Origin: Delphinus delphis
Taxonomy: Eukaryota; Chordata; Mammalia; Artiodactyla; Delphinidae
Length of the DNA stretch: 64,000 bases
Direction of reading: 5' to 3'
Assembly: GCF_949987515.2 (NCBI RefSeq)
Contig: NC_082701.1
Location: forward strand, 41,247,755-41,311,754
Shown here: piece after piece, positions 11,395 to 22,866 of the stretch
Numbering within the stretch: the first letter of the stretch is position 1
Layout: the number at the start of each line of letters is the position of its first letter
Translations under genes and position numbers: made by a program
The notes under the pieces: generated by a model
Databases searched by the model: none
Told to the model about the DNA's origin: nothing
What the model saw: only the letters and a program-made list of their open reading frames with translations

Positions 11395-11930
11395 TCGTCC
11401 CTCTCCAATCCATTCTCTGCATCAGCACGAATCTGAGCATCTCCCTCCCTCATTTCTTCGAGGATAAAGTCCAGGACCCTCTTCACAGCCCTTTCTGTTC
11501 CGGCTGCTGCCTACCTTTCAGCAGCATCTTCCTCTCCTCCCCCGGCCTCCCACGCAAAGCACCAGCTCTCCTCAACCGTGTGCAGTTATTCCCAAGCATC
11601 ACATGCTCTCTCCTCTCTCTCCCTGCCAGCAACACCCTTCCCACCCTCTCTTCACCTAATTTGTATGAGTCCTTCGAGATTCAGCTCTAACGTTCCCTCA
11701 TCCATAAGGCCACCCTGGAGTATTCTGTGTGAATCTCTAGCATAAAATTTACACATGATAATCATCTGTTTACCTATCTCTCTCCCTACCAGATGGCGAG
11801 CTCTCTGAGGATATGACTCCATCTTATTTCTGTTCTTTGTATTTCAGCATTTTGTATAGTGCCTTGCATAGAGAAGATACTTGATAATTATATTGAATGG
11901 AATGAATGACTCAATGAATGTATGAAAGAG
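11395..11930 (+). repeat. LINE L2 3' region
   Basis: Long L2-like stretch including 'aggataaagtccaggaccct', then 'gatggcgagctctctgagga' and 'tagtgccttgcatagagaag', ending near 'tgaatggaatgaatga'. Confidence 0.65.
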
Positions 11931-12144
11931 AAAGACCCTACTTTATCATCTCACTCTCTTGCTTAAGACCCATTAATGTCTTTCCCAACCTAGAAAATAA
12001 AGTCCAAATTCCACATCCTGGCTCTGGCCATCACTTTTTCCAGTGACTAAGCCCCTCTACTCTCCAGCAGCCCCACTGCTGATCCACACACTGCCCCCCC
12101 GCACAGGCTGCGAGCCTACCAGCCCCATTCCTTGATCATTTCCT

Positions 12145-12290
12145 GCTGACGCATTCATTTATTGAGCATCTACTATGTGCTAGGCACTGTGTTGGGCATG
12201 AGGGATACAGTAATGGACAGGACTGACCCGGTTCTTCTCAGAGCTTACAGTCTAGCAGGAGAGGCAGTCAATCACAGATTAAGAGCTATA
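12145..12290 (+). repeat. Old interspersed repeat, L2/CR1 class likely
   Basis: 'ttgagcatctactatgtgct', 'gagggatacagtaatggaca' and 'gagcttacagtctagcagg' in that order form a well-preserved copy of a common ancient mammalian repeat. Confidence 0.6.
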
Positions 12291-12779
12291 TGTGTCTGTG
12301 TAATAAGCCCCCAGTATACTGTCAACTTCTTAAGGGAAAATATTAGGTCTTATAATTCTTAAATGGAAAGATGGTTGGACGGAATGTTGTAGAATGATCT
12401 CAGAGGGCTAACTTCAATAATTTACAATCCATTTCAGCTATGCTTAGCCTTCAGGGATGATGTAACCAAATTCAACAGTCTTTAACACTAAGAACTGAAA
12501 AAAAAAAAAAAGTCTTTTTACTGAGTGCATGGAGGAAAAAAAGGATGAGCCAAAAATGGTACTAACTGACATGGCAGCTCCAGTCCGGGTCCACAGTCCA
12601 GAATTTTGTGGTACCCACTCTCACCAGCATCCCTCAGGGCAGAACTAGTTTCTCCTGGATCCTCTCTGCACTAGCTCTGACATCAGAAGCCAGTTGCTTA
12701 TCTCTCAGTGACTTATTTCCTCCTCAGACCCAGCAGAGGAAAGGAGACCTACTGTCTGTTGACTCACCTACTTTTTCTT

Positions 12780-13150
12780 TTTCTTTGTTTTAATAAATTT
12801 GTTTATTTTATTTATTTATTATTTTTGGCTGTGTTGGGTCTTCGTTGCTGCCTACGGGCTTTCTCTGGTTGCGGCGAGCCGGGGCTACTCTTCGTTGCGG
12901 TGCGCGAGCTTCTCATGGCAGTGGCTTCTCTCGCTGCGGAGCACGGGCTCTAGGCGCACGGGCTTCAGTAGTTGTGGCACAGGGGCTTCAATAGTTGTGG
13001 CTCGCAGGCTCTAGAGTGCAGGCTTAGTAGATGTGGTGCACGGGCTTAGTTGCTCTGCAGCATGTGGGATCTTCACGGACCAGGGCTCGAACCCGTGTTC
13101 CCTGCATTGGCAGGTGGATTCTTAACCACTGCACCACCAGGGAAGCCCCC
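12780..13150 (-). mobile_element. Long CHR-type SINE
   Basis: A roughly 350-bp relative of the short SINEs here, with a long middle of 'gtagttgtggc'-like repeats between the A-rich tail (reversed, 12786-12830) and the tRNA-like head (reversed, ending ggaagcccc at 13149). The possible flanking repeat CTTTTTCTT is at 12771-12779 and 13153-13161. More substitutions than in the short copies suggest an older subfamily, the long form of CHR. Confidence 0.88.
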
Positions 13151-13159
13151 TCCTTTTTC

Positions 13160-13870
13160 TTACTCAGGAGACAAGTTAATAAATCAGAACATTCTTTGGT
13201 TGGGTCATGCTACCCAGTATCACATTCTCTTTTGATTCATGGGCACCCTCTGAACCCTGAACAGGGTGGCCTTGGTTTCCGATGCCTGTTGTTTTTATAT
13301 ATAGGGGAAAAAAAACCAAAACAAAACCTGTAGAGGACACCTCCTTATGCGGCCTGAAAGCTTTTTCTGGCCACCTGGGAAGGCTAGATAGTCACAAACA
13401 AATCTTGTAGAAATATCCAGCAGAATGAATGTATGAATGAACGAATGTGAACAGTCCTGCTGACGGTCAGATTCCCTTGGCAAGGGCAGGGGAAAGGGGG
13501 CCTGGAAAAGACATCGCTTTCCTGTTTCTCCCCTCCTCCTTCCTCCTGAAAACAACTGTTGCCCTCCGGGGATGGCGAAGTCCGAACGTTTGTTTATGTT
13601 GTTACAAATGGACTGAACAGCCCCTGTAACCATTCAGCTGTGGGCAAGTAAATCTTAGTGCTAATCTGTTAGCTCTAGCCCTAAAATATCTCCAGTTTCT
13701 CACCTACTGAGATCTATCTCCTTTGGGCATTTAAAACATTTTAACAACAGCCATCTGGCTATTAATACAAAGTTACCTGAATAACCCAAGTTATTTGCAT
13801 GTCTTGCTCCATCAATGAGAGTGTGGTGTCTGAAGGCAAGAACTCTGAGCAACTAGCACAGACCCTAACG
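13160..13870. other. Intron 3, no gene or named repeat
   Basis: Unique-looking sequence with no coding signal. Confidence 0.45.
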
Positions 13871-13874
13871 CTGT

Positions 13875-13902
13875 AAATCAATCAATCAATTAATTAATTG
13901 CA
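13875..13902. repeat. (AATC)n/(AATT)n microsatellite
   Basis: Short run of AATC units passing into AATT units. Confidence 0.8.
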
Positions 13903-14000
13903 GAGTGAATCAATATTGGTTAATGAATTGATTCAAACCCTGCAGCACATCCTATCATGGAACAAAAAAATCATTCCTAAATGAGAGTCATCACTCCTGC

Positions 14001-14133
14001 TTTTTATTATTATTTTTTTTTTTGGCCATGCCATGCAGCATGTGAGATCTTAGTTCCCTGACCAGGGGTCGAACCCATCCCCCCTGCAATGGAAGCACGG
14101 AGTCTTAACCAGGGAATCGCCAGGGAAGTCCCA
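14001..14133 (-). mobile_element. Older short tRNA-derived SINE
   Basis: T-rich stretch, then 'ggccatgccatgcagcatg', 'gaccaggggtcgaaccca' (reversed B box), and a reversed head ending 'cagggaagtccc'. This short form lacks the GC-rich body of the young CHR copies and is clearly more diverged. It is the same type as 25733-25856 and 51839-51955. Confidence 0.85.
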
Positions 14134-14139
14134 TGTTTT

Positions 14140-16050
14140 ATGTTTTAAGATAGCACACCCAGTCCTTTGACACAATTAGGTGACAAAGGACAGGAAGATA
14201 GCATTTGGCCAAGGTCTCTAGGAGAGCCAAGAAGACTGTGAAAGGAACAAGCAGAAGGGGAGCAGGGCCCCAGAAAAGATGACACCCATCTCTGGAGAGG
14301 GCAGACAAGACAGCTGTTGAGTGGAGTGTAAACTGGTAGGGCCTTTTAGGCTAGAGATGTGGGTGGGGACTTAGCAGCGTCCATTCAAATAAAAAAGCAC
14401 ACCTCCTCTTCAAAGGAGAGCGGTTTTCCTTCTTGGAATCTGACATAAAGAAATACTTACACACGTACCCCAGGAAGCACGGATGAAGGTCTTTTCTGCA
14501 GCTCTCAATTTTTGTGAGAGTCAAAATTTAGAAACAATTTAGTTCATCGATGAAATGATGATTAAATTAAGGAGGGCAAATGCATATGTGTTTCCCCCAA
14601 CCCCCTGCCACAGTTAAAATGGGTAAGAAAGACCTGGGGGTCCCTTGGGGAAATTTTCCAAGACATATTGATAAGTGAAAAAAAAAGAACAACACATACA
14701 GTGTGGTCTCATTTGTATTAAAAATACCACCACACGAAACTAAACTATATATTTATAAATGCACGTGTATGCACGCACGGTAGCGCACAGAAGAATTCTG
14801 GAGAATTTAAAAAATACTGACAGGTGCTCAGAGGAAAAGAACAGAACTGAGTGTTTAAGATTTTCCACTTTTTCTGGGTCCCTGGAATATTTATAACGAG
14901 AATGCACTTGTGTATTCATGTATTAATCGTGCAACTTTTAAAGACGTGCGTAATGCAGCTATTTACAAGTATGTTTTCTGGTTTGGACCCGGCATCTAAC
15001 AGACTGGCTCACATACCGGGGATGGGGTGCTACTCCCTGCTACTCCCAGGGACAGCCTCCTCTCCAGGCTGGTCCTGCAATTCCTTCCCCAGCAGACAGC
15101 CTGCACCGGACCCTGCTTCTGCTCCCGGCACACGCAGAGGCCATAGGGAAAGGCCTGCAGCTCTGAAGTTTCCCTGCTAGGAAAGAAAATTTGTAAAGAT
15201 TTTTGTCTGGTTTTGAAGTGTAAAACAAAAAGTGTCCCCACCCTACCCCCAGGCCTGGGGCCAGAGTCCACAGTTCCCAAAGATTGAAGAGCACAGAGCC
15301 TGGCACCATGCTGGCCCTCCATCCACAGGGAATGGGTTTAATTAGTCCAATGGGTTGGATGAGATTGAATTAGATTGGATTGGGTCCATTAGGTTGGATT
15401 AGACTGATAGCTATCCTTGTTAATTCCGTAGCTCCTAAAATCGTGCTCTCCTCTTCCCTGCCTCAACAGTGCATCCGAGGGACGTCCCCACTCTCAGTTT
15501 TCATCCCTGCTATGAGCGTGACATCATCTCCCTGCCCCACCATAAAGGCAACAGGTACCATACTTCCAGGTCTTTCCCTTCACGCATCTGTCTCTGGGAC
15601 TGAGACACTCCTGTGTATGTCCCCACACCCGCCCCGGTGCTCAGTACATGATAAGGCCTCAGTCAATGTGTATTGAATTGAACTGAACTCAGCCCCCCAA
15701 ACCTCCAAGAAAAGATCTGGAAGGAGCCAGCAGGAGGAACAGACCCAGCCAGGGCAGGCGGTGCTCTATCTGGGGTGGTCAGGGTGCTCTTGAAGCTAAA
15801 CCCCAGACCCACTGCTGGCACAGCTGCTTCTATGACCCAAAGGGTAAAGGACGATGGGGACACTCTGGTGCTTGGTGATGGCAGATATAGGAGAGGTAGC
15901 TGAGCTTAGCCACGTTTAGAAGCTCAGTGAGGAAGAACACAGGCGGGGCCTCCCCGCCTCTCAGAGGAGATACAGCAGCATGGGAGACATCACTCTGTGG
16001 AAAACACTGAGTCCAGAACCACTTTCAAGGGATCAGAACTGAGTCCAGAA
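14140..16050. other. Intron 3, no gene seen
   Basis: Contains a degenerate TTGGAT/GATTG repeat at about 15340-15405. The rest shows no named repeat and no coding signal. Confidence 0.45.
15340..15405. repeat. Degenerate (GGATTNGATT)-like tandem repeat
   Basis: Recurring TTGGAT, GATTGAAT, GATTGGAT and TTGGATTAGA units over about 65 bases. Confidence 0.7.
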
Positions 16051-16059
16051 CCTTTCTAA

Positions 16060-16232
16060 ATGCATCCTACCCATTATCTCGGGCATGCTTCTCAAATCTA
16101 ATAAGGTAGAAATGATTGGAAACCATTTTACAGAAAATCGAACTGGAGCACAGAGAAGTTAAGAAACTTGCCAAAGACACACAGCCAGGAAGTAGCACAA
16201 CCTGGAATCGGGATCAGCTGGACCCCAAAGCC
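16060..16232 (+). repeat. MIR fragment
   Basis: 'cattttacagaaaatcga', 'agttaagaaacttgcca', 'aagacacacagccaggaagt' is a clear MIR core. Confidence 0.85.
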
Positions 16233-16407
16233 TAGAACTCGAACAATTTAGAAATACCACCTTCAGTTACCCTGGCATGCTCTGCTTTTATTTCGTCCAG
16301 AACAGGACATGCTTGGAGGAACCCAGACAGGGAACAAGGCCTCCTCCTAAGCAGGTGTTATGAGAAGCCCCAGGTGTAGGGGAAGGAAGATCAGCTCAGG
16401 AAATGGA
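16233..16407 (+). repeat. 175-bp duplicated segment, copy 1
   Basis: Nearly identical (three transitions in 175 bases) and in direct orientation to 18004-18178. It directly follows the MIR tail at 16232. No known family is recognised. Confidence 0.95.
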
Positions 16408-16409
16408 AA

Positions 16410-17330
16410 TTACTAGAAGGCCTGGGGAAAGGGGAAGGGGCCACTCAGACAGAGGCACAGTGCCTCCAGAAAGGATGGAGAGAGGGGCATGGCCAACAAA
16501 TAGACACAAAAAAGAGCCAGCAGCAGCTGTCATGGGTCTTGTGGGCCAGTGAGATCTTAATACGTGCTCAACATAAAGATTTGGGGGGAAACCAAAAAAA
16601 TAGGAAAAAATAACCCATAGAACCCCCACTTAGAGGAAGGAATGGTTATGCTTTCGGTATCTTTCCTTGCCGTTTGGTCTCCGTGTGCTTTGTTGTTTGT
16701 TTCTGCCTTAGTTAGGGCTGTTCGGGTTACAAGGAGCAGGTGGCCTTCAGAGGATAAGCAAAGAAAGGGCCATGGTTCCTGAAGCCTGCAGAAGGGCGTA
16801 TAGAGAGAAAAGACTGCACAGACAGCCTGTGGCATCTGAAACCCAGAGCAAAGGACCCGCTCTCTCTTACTCCATCTGTGCGTGTCTCTTGTTTTGTATC
16901 CTCCTCCCCCCTCCCCCTCCCTCCCTGTCCCTCTTCCTCTCTCCCTCCTTTCAGAGGCCACATGTGACGTCCTCACATCCCTCAGTCTTCTCTCTCTCCC
17001 TACTGGCAGGCTTCCTAACCCAACTGACACACTTACACATGGTTTTACCTCCTCGTAACCTCCGCTTGCCCCAAGCCCATGGTGGCTGGGCCCTCTCGGG
17101 AAGACTTTGGTTGGGCAAGTTCCGACAATCATCTCTAGTCCAGTTTGTTCATTGGACTTGGATTTTGTTCTCTCCTTTTGTCCTCAGCATCACTTCCCAC
17201 GAGCATCTTCTCCTGTCGTGAGATCTCTTTAACGTCAGTGGTAGCATTCCATCACAGTTCATAGAGTGGAGATGCCCTGGTGGACACCATCATTTTTTGT
17301 CCTTAGACTCTCAGGACCACGGGTGTGATG
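16410..17330. other. Intron 3, with polypyrimidine tract
   Basis: Contains a long C/T-only-like tract at about 16897-16951. No gene is recognised; the open frames across it are low-complexity. Confidence 0.5.
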
Positions 17331-17334
17331 GTGG

Positions 17335-17565
17335 AAGTGAGTGAGCACTGTGCACCAGGTACTTTATCCAGGCTGCCTCATCATGACCACCTTGCAATGG
17401 GCTTCCCTGCGCCCATCTTACAGATGGAGAAACTGAGGCTTAATAGTGGAAAGAGTAGTGGAGAGTGCATGCCACTACTAAGATGCCAAACCCAGACCTT
17501 GCAGCTTCCAAAGCTTGTGCTCTTTCCCCCCACACCCTGCTCTGAGCTCACAGGCCACCAAAGGA
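17335..17565 (+). repeat. MIR fragment
   Basis: 'gagcactgtgcaccaggtac', then 'cccatcttacagatggagaa' and 'actgaggcttaatagtgg'. Confidence 0.75.
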
Positions 17566-17705
17566 GCCAGGCCTTCTGACCACTCATGTAGGCAGAATTC
17601 CCAGTAACTAAGGAACTGAGACCCTCGATTAAGAAGAATCCATTTCAAAGCTCCATATCTCTTTCTGATGCCAGCTTCTCTTCAAATGTGATTGATGTTG
17701 CTTTA

Positions 17706-17939
17706 CTTTTTTTGTTGTTTTTTTGTTGTTGTTGTTGTTGTTTTTTGCGGTACGCGGGCCTCTCACTGTTGTGGCCTCTCCTGTTGCAGAGCACAGGCTC
17801 CGGACGCGCAGGCTCAGCGGCCATGGCTCACGGGCCCAGCCGCTCCGCAGCATGTGGGATCTTCCCGGACCGGGGCACGAACCCGTGTCCCCTGCATCGG
17901 CAGGCAGACTCTCAACCACTGCGCCACCAGGGAAGCCCA
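17706..17939 (-). mobile_element. CHR-type SINE, - orientation
   Basis: Full short CHR SINE with a T-rich tail that has expanded as (TTG)n at about 17715-17743. The target-site duplication ATGTTGCTTTA lies at 17695-17705 and 17940-17950, perfect over 11 bases. The body differs at few positions from 32490-32701 and 43084-43302. Confidence 0.95.
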
Positions 17940-18003
17940 ATGTTGCTTTATTTTACAAGCTTTTAAGAAGCCACTTAATGACAGCAACCCACTTCCTGAT
18001 GGG

Positions 18004-18178
18004 TAGAACTCGAACAATTTAGAAATACCGCCTTCAGTTACCCTGGCATGCTCTGCTTTTATTTTGTCCAGAACAGGACATGCTTGGAGGAACCCAGACA
18101 GGGAACAAGGCCTCCTCCTAAGCAGGTGTTATGAGAAGCCCCAGGTGTAGGGGAAGGAAGGTCAGCTCAGGAAATGGA
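18004..18178 (+). repeat. 175-bp duplicated segment, copy 2
   Basis: Second copy of 16233-16407, starting 54 bp beyond the SINE's downstream duplication. The three differences are all transitions, two of them at CpG/TpG sites. Confidence 0.95.
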
Positions 18179-18179
18179 T

Positions 18180-18555
18180 GCCAAACCATCCTAATATTAT
18201 GCTAATGTTATAGCTATTCCCCCAGGATTACCCATTTCTTCAATTGGTCCTAGTAGAAATGAGGATGAATCACTGTTGAAATTTTCCAAGGAAACACACT
18301 CCCATTTTGTCCACACACCATGGCAACGGTCAGAAAACACAGGATTGTACTGTCCATGCTATGCATTTAGGCAGCACAAGGGGCCCGCCTGGGACTACAT
18401 TCATGGTGCACTGCTTTCCCGTGTGTTTTCTAGCATCAGAATGGATTACTCATCTTCTTCTCAGTGGGGAGATGCAGATGCAGAGCAAGAATGAAGGCTG
18501 AGCTCCCTGCCTGCTGCCTTGCAGAGAGGGAGGAAGCAGCAAAGACAGCCCCAGA
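18180..18555. other. Intron 3, nothing recognised
   Basis: Unique-looking, with no coding signal. Confidence 0.4.
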
Positions 18556-18559
18556 GTGG

Positions 18560-18745
18560 AGGACAGAGGCCCTGGTTATAATCCTGACTCTGCCATTCAT
18601 TCTTTAGGCAGCCATGGGCAGGTCACTATACTCATTGGGCCTCAGACTCTCTACCTGTCAGATGGGCTAATAATGCCTATTGATCTCACTTGGCTCTTGA
18701 GAGAATCAGATTTGGTAATAACTATGCAAGTACTTCAATTGTAAA
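18560..18745 (+). repeat. MIR element
   Basis: 'aatcctgactctgccattca', 'gggcctcagactctctacct' and 'aataatgcctattgatctca' follow the MIR order. Confidence 0.75.
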
Positions 18746-18749
18746 GGAC

Positions 18750-19560
18750 CTCCATCACTCTTTTCTGCATGGAGAGGTGATGACACAGGGTCGGGCACAC
18801 CTGATTCAAATCCGCTCTTTACTGGGGCAAAACATTTAAGTCCTGGTATTAAAATGAGCCTGGTGTTGAGATGGCTTAGACTGGTGGTGGCAGCAGAGAC
18901 TCTGATGTTGGCATCCAACCAAGACATAGTAACAGAGTGGGTTTAGCCTCTCACCTAAAACAACTGCCCCCCCCCAAAAAAAAAAACTTTTTCAAGTGTT
19001 ATGAATATTAGGCAGCAAAGAACAGTGATCCCAGAGAGATGGGAAACAACAATGTTGAGCACTATGACAGTCCTAGCTTGCATCCTTAGAGAGTTTCCAA
19101 GCCACAGTGCCTGCAGGGGGACCCAGGCAGAGCCCCAGGGATGCCCTGTGTTGAGGACATTTTGCTGAGGGTCCAGGAAGACCAAGGCAGCTAGAGTTCA
19201 GAAGACACAGTATTAAAGAGGAGAGGAATGCACAGAGAAAGAACACTGAAGATCTATAGAAGGGTCCCCCTACAGAATTCAGGCTCCCGATGGGGGTATG
19301 CATGTGAGAAAACTACCCAAGGCCAGGGAAAGAATGACCCAAGAGGGTTAGAAGGAGCAGTGCCTGGCATTCACACGGAGCTGGGGATAGTGCCTATTCC
19401 TACCAGCCAACCTGGAAACCCTCACAATTCCTGGGACGTGGGGAAATGTATCCACAAGGGTCTTGTCTCAGTAGTGGGGAATAATTAGCCCTAGACTAAA
19501 GCTGCTCTCTTTCCACCTAACAAATCCTAAAGCAAAACCCAAAAAGGTCAAACTATTTCC
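18750..19560. other. Intron 3, nothing recognised
   Basis: No gene or named repeat; short A-run at 18978-18986. Confidence 0.4.
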
Positions 19561-19564
19561 AAAT

Positions 19565-20016
19565 GACTTAAATGTGTCTCAGAACAAATCTCAAGAAAAT
19601 GTATAGGAATACAAAAATACCTGACACCCAGCATGGTAAAATTCACAATGTCTGGCATCCAATCAAATATTACCAGACATACAAAGAAGCAAGAAAATAT
19701 GACCTATAATGAGGAGAATGATCAATCCATTGAAACCAACCCAGAACTGACACATGGGACAAATAGCCAACAAGGTCATTAAAACAGTTATAACTAAACC
19801 CCATATGTTCAACGTGTGGACATGGAACATATTTTTTAAAGACCTAAATTGAGCTTCTAGAGATAAAAACTACAACGTTTGAGATGGAAGATATGCTGGA
19901 GGGGATTAACAGCAAGTTATTTCAATATTATATTACTTGAGGAAAAGATTAGTTAAAGAAATAGTAATGAAATACAGAGAAAACAAAGAATTTTTGAAAT
20001 TAAGAGTATCAGTGAG
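19565..20016 (+). mobile_element. Old L1 (L1M lineage), left part
   Basis: A-rich strand with the order 'tctggcatccaatcaaatat', 'gacatacaaagaagcaag' and 'aggtcattaaaacagtta', which I recognise as the 5'/ORF1-proximal part of an old mammalian L1. It is split by the younger L1 at 20017-22851 and resumes at 22867. No open reading frame survives. Confidence 0.75.
20002..20016 (+). repeat. Target-site duplication of L1, left copy
   Basis: AAGAGTATCAGTGAG, 15 bases, repeated exactly at 22852-22866. Confidence 0.95.
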
Positions 20017-20027
20017 AAATTGAGACT

Positions 20028-22486
20028 TTGATTAAAAATCTTCCAACAAACAAAAGCCCAGGACCAGATGCCTTCACAGGTGAATTCTATCAAACATTTA
20101 GAGAAGAGCTAACACCTGTCCTTCTCAAACTCTTCCAAAATATAGCAGAGGGAGGAACACTCCCAAACTCATTCTACGAGACCACGATCACCCTGATATC
20201 AAAACCAGACAAAGATGTCACAAAGAAAGGAAACTACAGGCCAATATCACTGATGAACATAGATGCAAAAATCCTCAACAATATACTAGCAAACAGAATC
20301 CAACAGCACATTAAACGGATCATACACCATGATCAATTGGGTTTATCCCAAGGATGCAAGGATTCTTCAATATATGCAAATCAATCAGTGTGATACACCA
20401 TATTAACAAATTGAAGGAGAAAAACCATATGATCATCTCAATAGATGCAGAAAAAGCTTTCGACAAAATTCAACACCCATTCATGATAAAAACCCTCCAG
20501 AAAGTAGGCATAGAGGGAACCTACCTCAACATAATAAAGGCCATATATGACAAACCCACAGCCAACATCATTCTCAATGGTGAAAAACTGAAACCATTTC
20601 CTCTAAGATCAGGAAAAAGACAAGGTTGTCCACTCTCGCCACTATTATTCAACATAGTTTTGGAAGTTTTAGCTGCAACAATCAGAGAAGAAAAAGAAAT
20701 AAAAGGAATCCAAATCGGAAAAGAAGAAGTAAAGCTGTCACTGTTTGCAGATGACATGATACTATACATAGAGAATCCCAAAGATGCTACCAGAAAACTG
20801 CTAGAGCTAATCAATGAATTTGGTAGAGTAGCAGGATACAAAATTAATACACAGAAATCTCTTGCATTCCTATACACTAATGATGAAAAATCTGAAAGAG
20901 AAATTAAGGAAACACTCCCATTTACCATTGCAACAAAAAGAATAAAAATACCTAGGAATAAACCTACCTAAGGAGACAAAAGACCTGTATGCAGAAAATT
21001 ATAAGACACTGATGAAAGAAATTAAAGATGATAGAAACAGATGGAGAGATATAATACATTCTTGGATTGGAAGAATCAACATTGTGAAAATGACTCTACT
21101 ACCCAAAGCAATCTACAGATTCATTGCAATCCCTATCACACTACCAATGGCATTTTTCACAGAACTAGAACAAAAAATTTCACAATTTGTTTGGAAACAC
21201 AAAAGACCCCAAATAGCCAAAGCAATCTTGAGAAAGAAAAACGGAGCTGGAGGTATCAGGCTCCCGGACTTCACACTATACTACAAAGCTACAGTAATCA
21301 AGACAGTATGGTACTGGCATAAATACAGAAATATAGATCAATGGAACAGGATAGAAAGCCCAGAGATAAACCCATGCAGTTATGGTCACCATATTTTTTA
21401 TAGAGGAGGCAAGAATATACAATGGAGAAAAGACAGCCTCTTCAATAAGTGCTGCTGGGAAAACTGGACAGCTACATGTAAAAGAATGAAATTAGAACAC
21501 TCCCTAACACCATACACAGAAATAAACTCAGAATGGATGAAAGACCTAAATGTAAGGCCAGACACTATCAAACTCTTAGAGGAAAACATAGGCAGAACAC
21601 TCTATGACATAAATCACAGCAAGATCCTTTTTGACCCACCTCCTAGAGAAATGGAAATAAAAACAAAAACAAATGGGACGTAATGAAACTTTTGCACGTA
21701 ATGAAACGTAATGAAAGCTTTTGCACGGCAAAGGAAACCATAAACAAGACGAAAAGACAACTCTCAGAATGAGAGAAAATATTTGCAAATGAAGCAACTG
21801 GCAAAGGATTAATCCCCAAAATTTACAAGCAGCTCATGCAGCTCAATATCAAAAAAACAAACAATCCAATCCCAAAATGGGCAGAAGACCTAAGTAGACA
21901 TTTCTCCAAAGAACATATACAGACTGCCAACAAACACATGAAAGAATGCTCAACATCACTAATCATTAGAGAAATGCAAATCAAAACCACAATGAGGTGT
22001 CACCTCACACCAGTCAGAATAGCCATCGTCAAAAAATCTACAAATAATAAATGCTGGAGAGGGTGTAAAGAAAAGGGAACCCTCTTGAACTGTTGGTGGG
22101 GATGTAAATTGGTACAGCCACTATGGAGAACAGTATGGAGGTTCCTTAAAAAACTAAAAATAGAACTACCATATGACCCAGCAATCCCACTACCGGGCAT
22201 ATACCCTGAGAAAACCATAGTTCAAAAAGAGTCATGTACCACAATGTTCATTGCAGCTCTATTTACAATAGCCAGGACAAGGAAGCAACCTAAGTGTCCA
22301 TCAACAGATGAATGGATAAAGAAGATGTGGCACGTATATACAATGGAATATTACTCAGCCATAAAAAGAAACAAAATTGATTTATTTGTAGTGAGGTGGA
22401 TGGACTTAGAGACTGTCATACAGAGTGAAGTAAGTCAGAAAGAGAAAAACAAATACTGTATGCGAACACATATATATGGAATCTGA
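20028..22486 (+). pseudogene. L1 ORF2 remnant (reverse transcriptase part)
   Basis: Frame pieces 20028-20393 (frame 3), 20354-20971 (frame 2), 21012-21683 (frame 3) and 21836-22486 (frame 2) are consecutive parts of one L1 ORF2. Visible landmarks are [13 protein letters not shown] in the first, the catalytic FADD motif of reverse transcriptase at 20744-20755 in the second, and the conserved C-terminal [15 protein letters not shown] in the last. Breaks lie near 20350-20400, near 20940-20965, and at 21678-21716, where an 11-base unit (ACGTAATGAAA) occurs three times. It cannot make a working protein. Confidence 0.95.
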
Positions 22487-22851
22487 AAGAAAAAAAATGG
22501 CTCTGAAGAACCTAGGGGCAGGACAGGAATAAAGATGCAGACGTAGAGAAAGGACTTGAGGACATGGGGAGGGGGAAGGGTAAGCTGTGACAAAGTGAGA
22601 GAGTGGCATGGACATATATACACTACCAAATGTAAAATAGATAGCTAGTGGGAAGCAGCCGCATAGCACAGGGAGATCAGCTCGGTGCTTTGTGACCACC
22701 TAGACAGGTGAGATAGGGAGAGTGGGAGGGAGACACAAGAAGGAGGGGATATGGGGATATATGTATATGTATAGTCGATTCACTTTGTTATAAAGCAGAA
22801 ACTAACAAACCATTGTAAAGCAATTATACTCCAATAAAGATGTTAATAGAA
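22487..22851 (+). other. L1 3' UTR
   Basis: Purine-rich 3' UTR ending with the L1 motif 'cattgtaaagcaattata', then 'ctccaataaagatgtt' and an A-rich stretch, directly before the target-site duplication. Confidence 0.85.
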
Positions 22852-22866
22852 AAGAGTATCAGTGAG
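22852..22866 (+). repeat. Target-site duplication of L1, right copy
   Basis: Exact repeat of 20002-20016. Confidence 0.95.

Larger units (their letters stand above)
20017..22851 (+). mobile_element. 5'-truncated L1 LINE
   Basis: 2835-bp L1 that begins in the middle of ORF2 (reverse transcriptase region) and runs through the ORF2 end and 3' UTR to an A-rich end. It lacks a 5' UTR, ORF1 and the endonuclease domain, so it is dead on arrival by 5' truncation during target-primed reverse transcription. The perfect 15-bp duplication on both sides shows the borders. It is inserted in an older L1 of the same orientation. The 3' UTR matches the small fragment at 10341-10470. Confidence 0.96.

Noticed and set aside
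16557..17132. 191-codon open frame on the minus strand
   Set aside because: It spans a polypyrimidine tract and has no domain.
20017..22851. Active L1 or endogenous retrovirus
   Set aside because: The ORF2 part has at least three frame breaks, there is no ORF1 or endonuclease part, and there are no LTRs.
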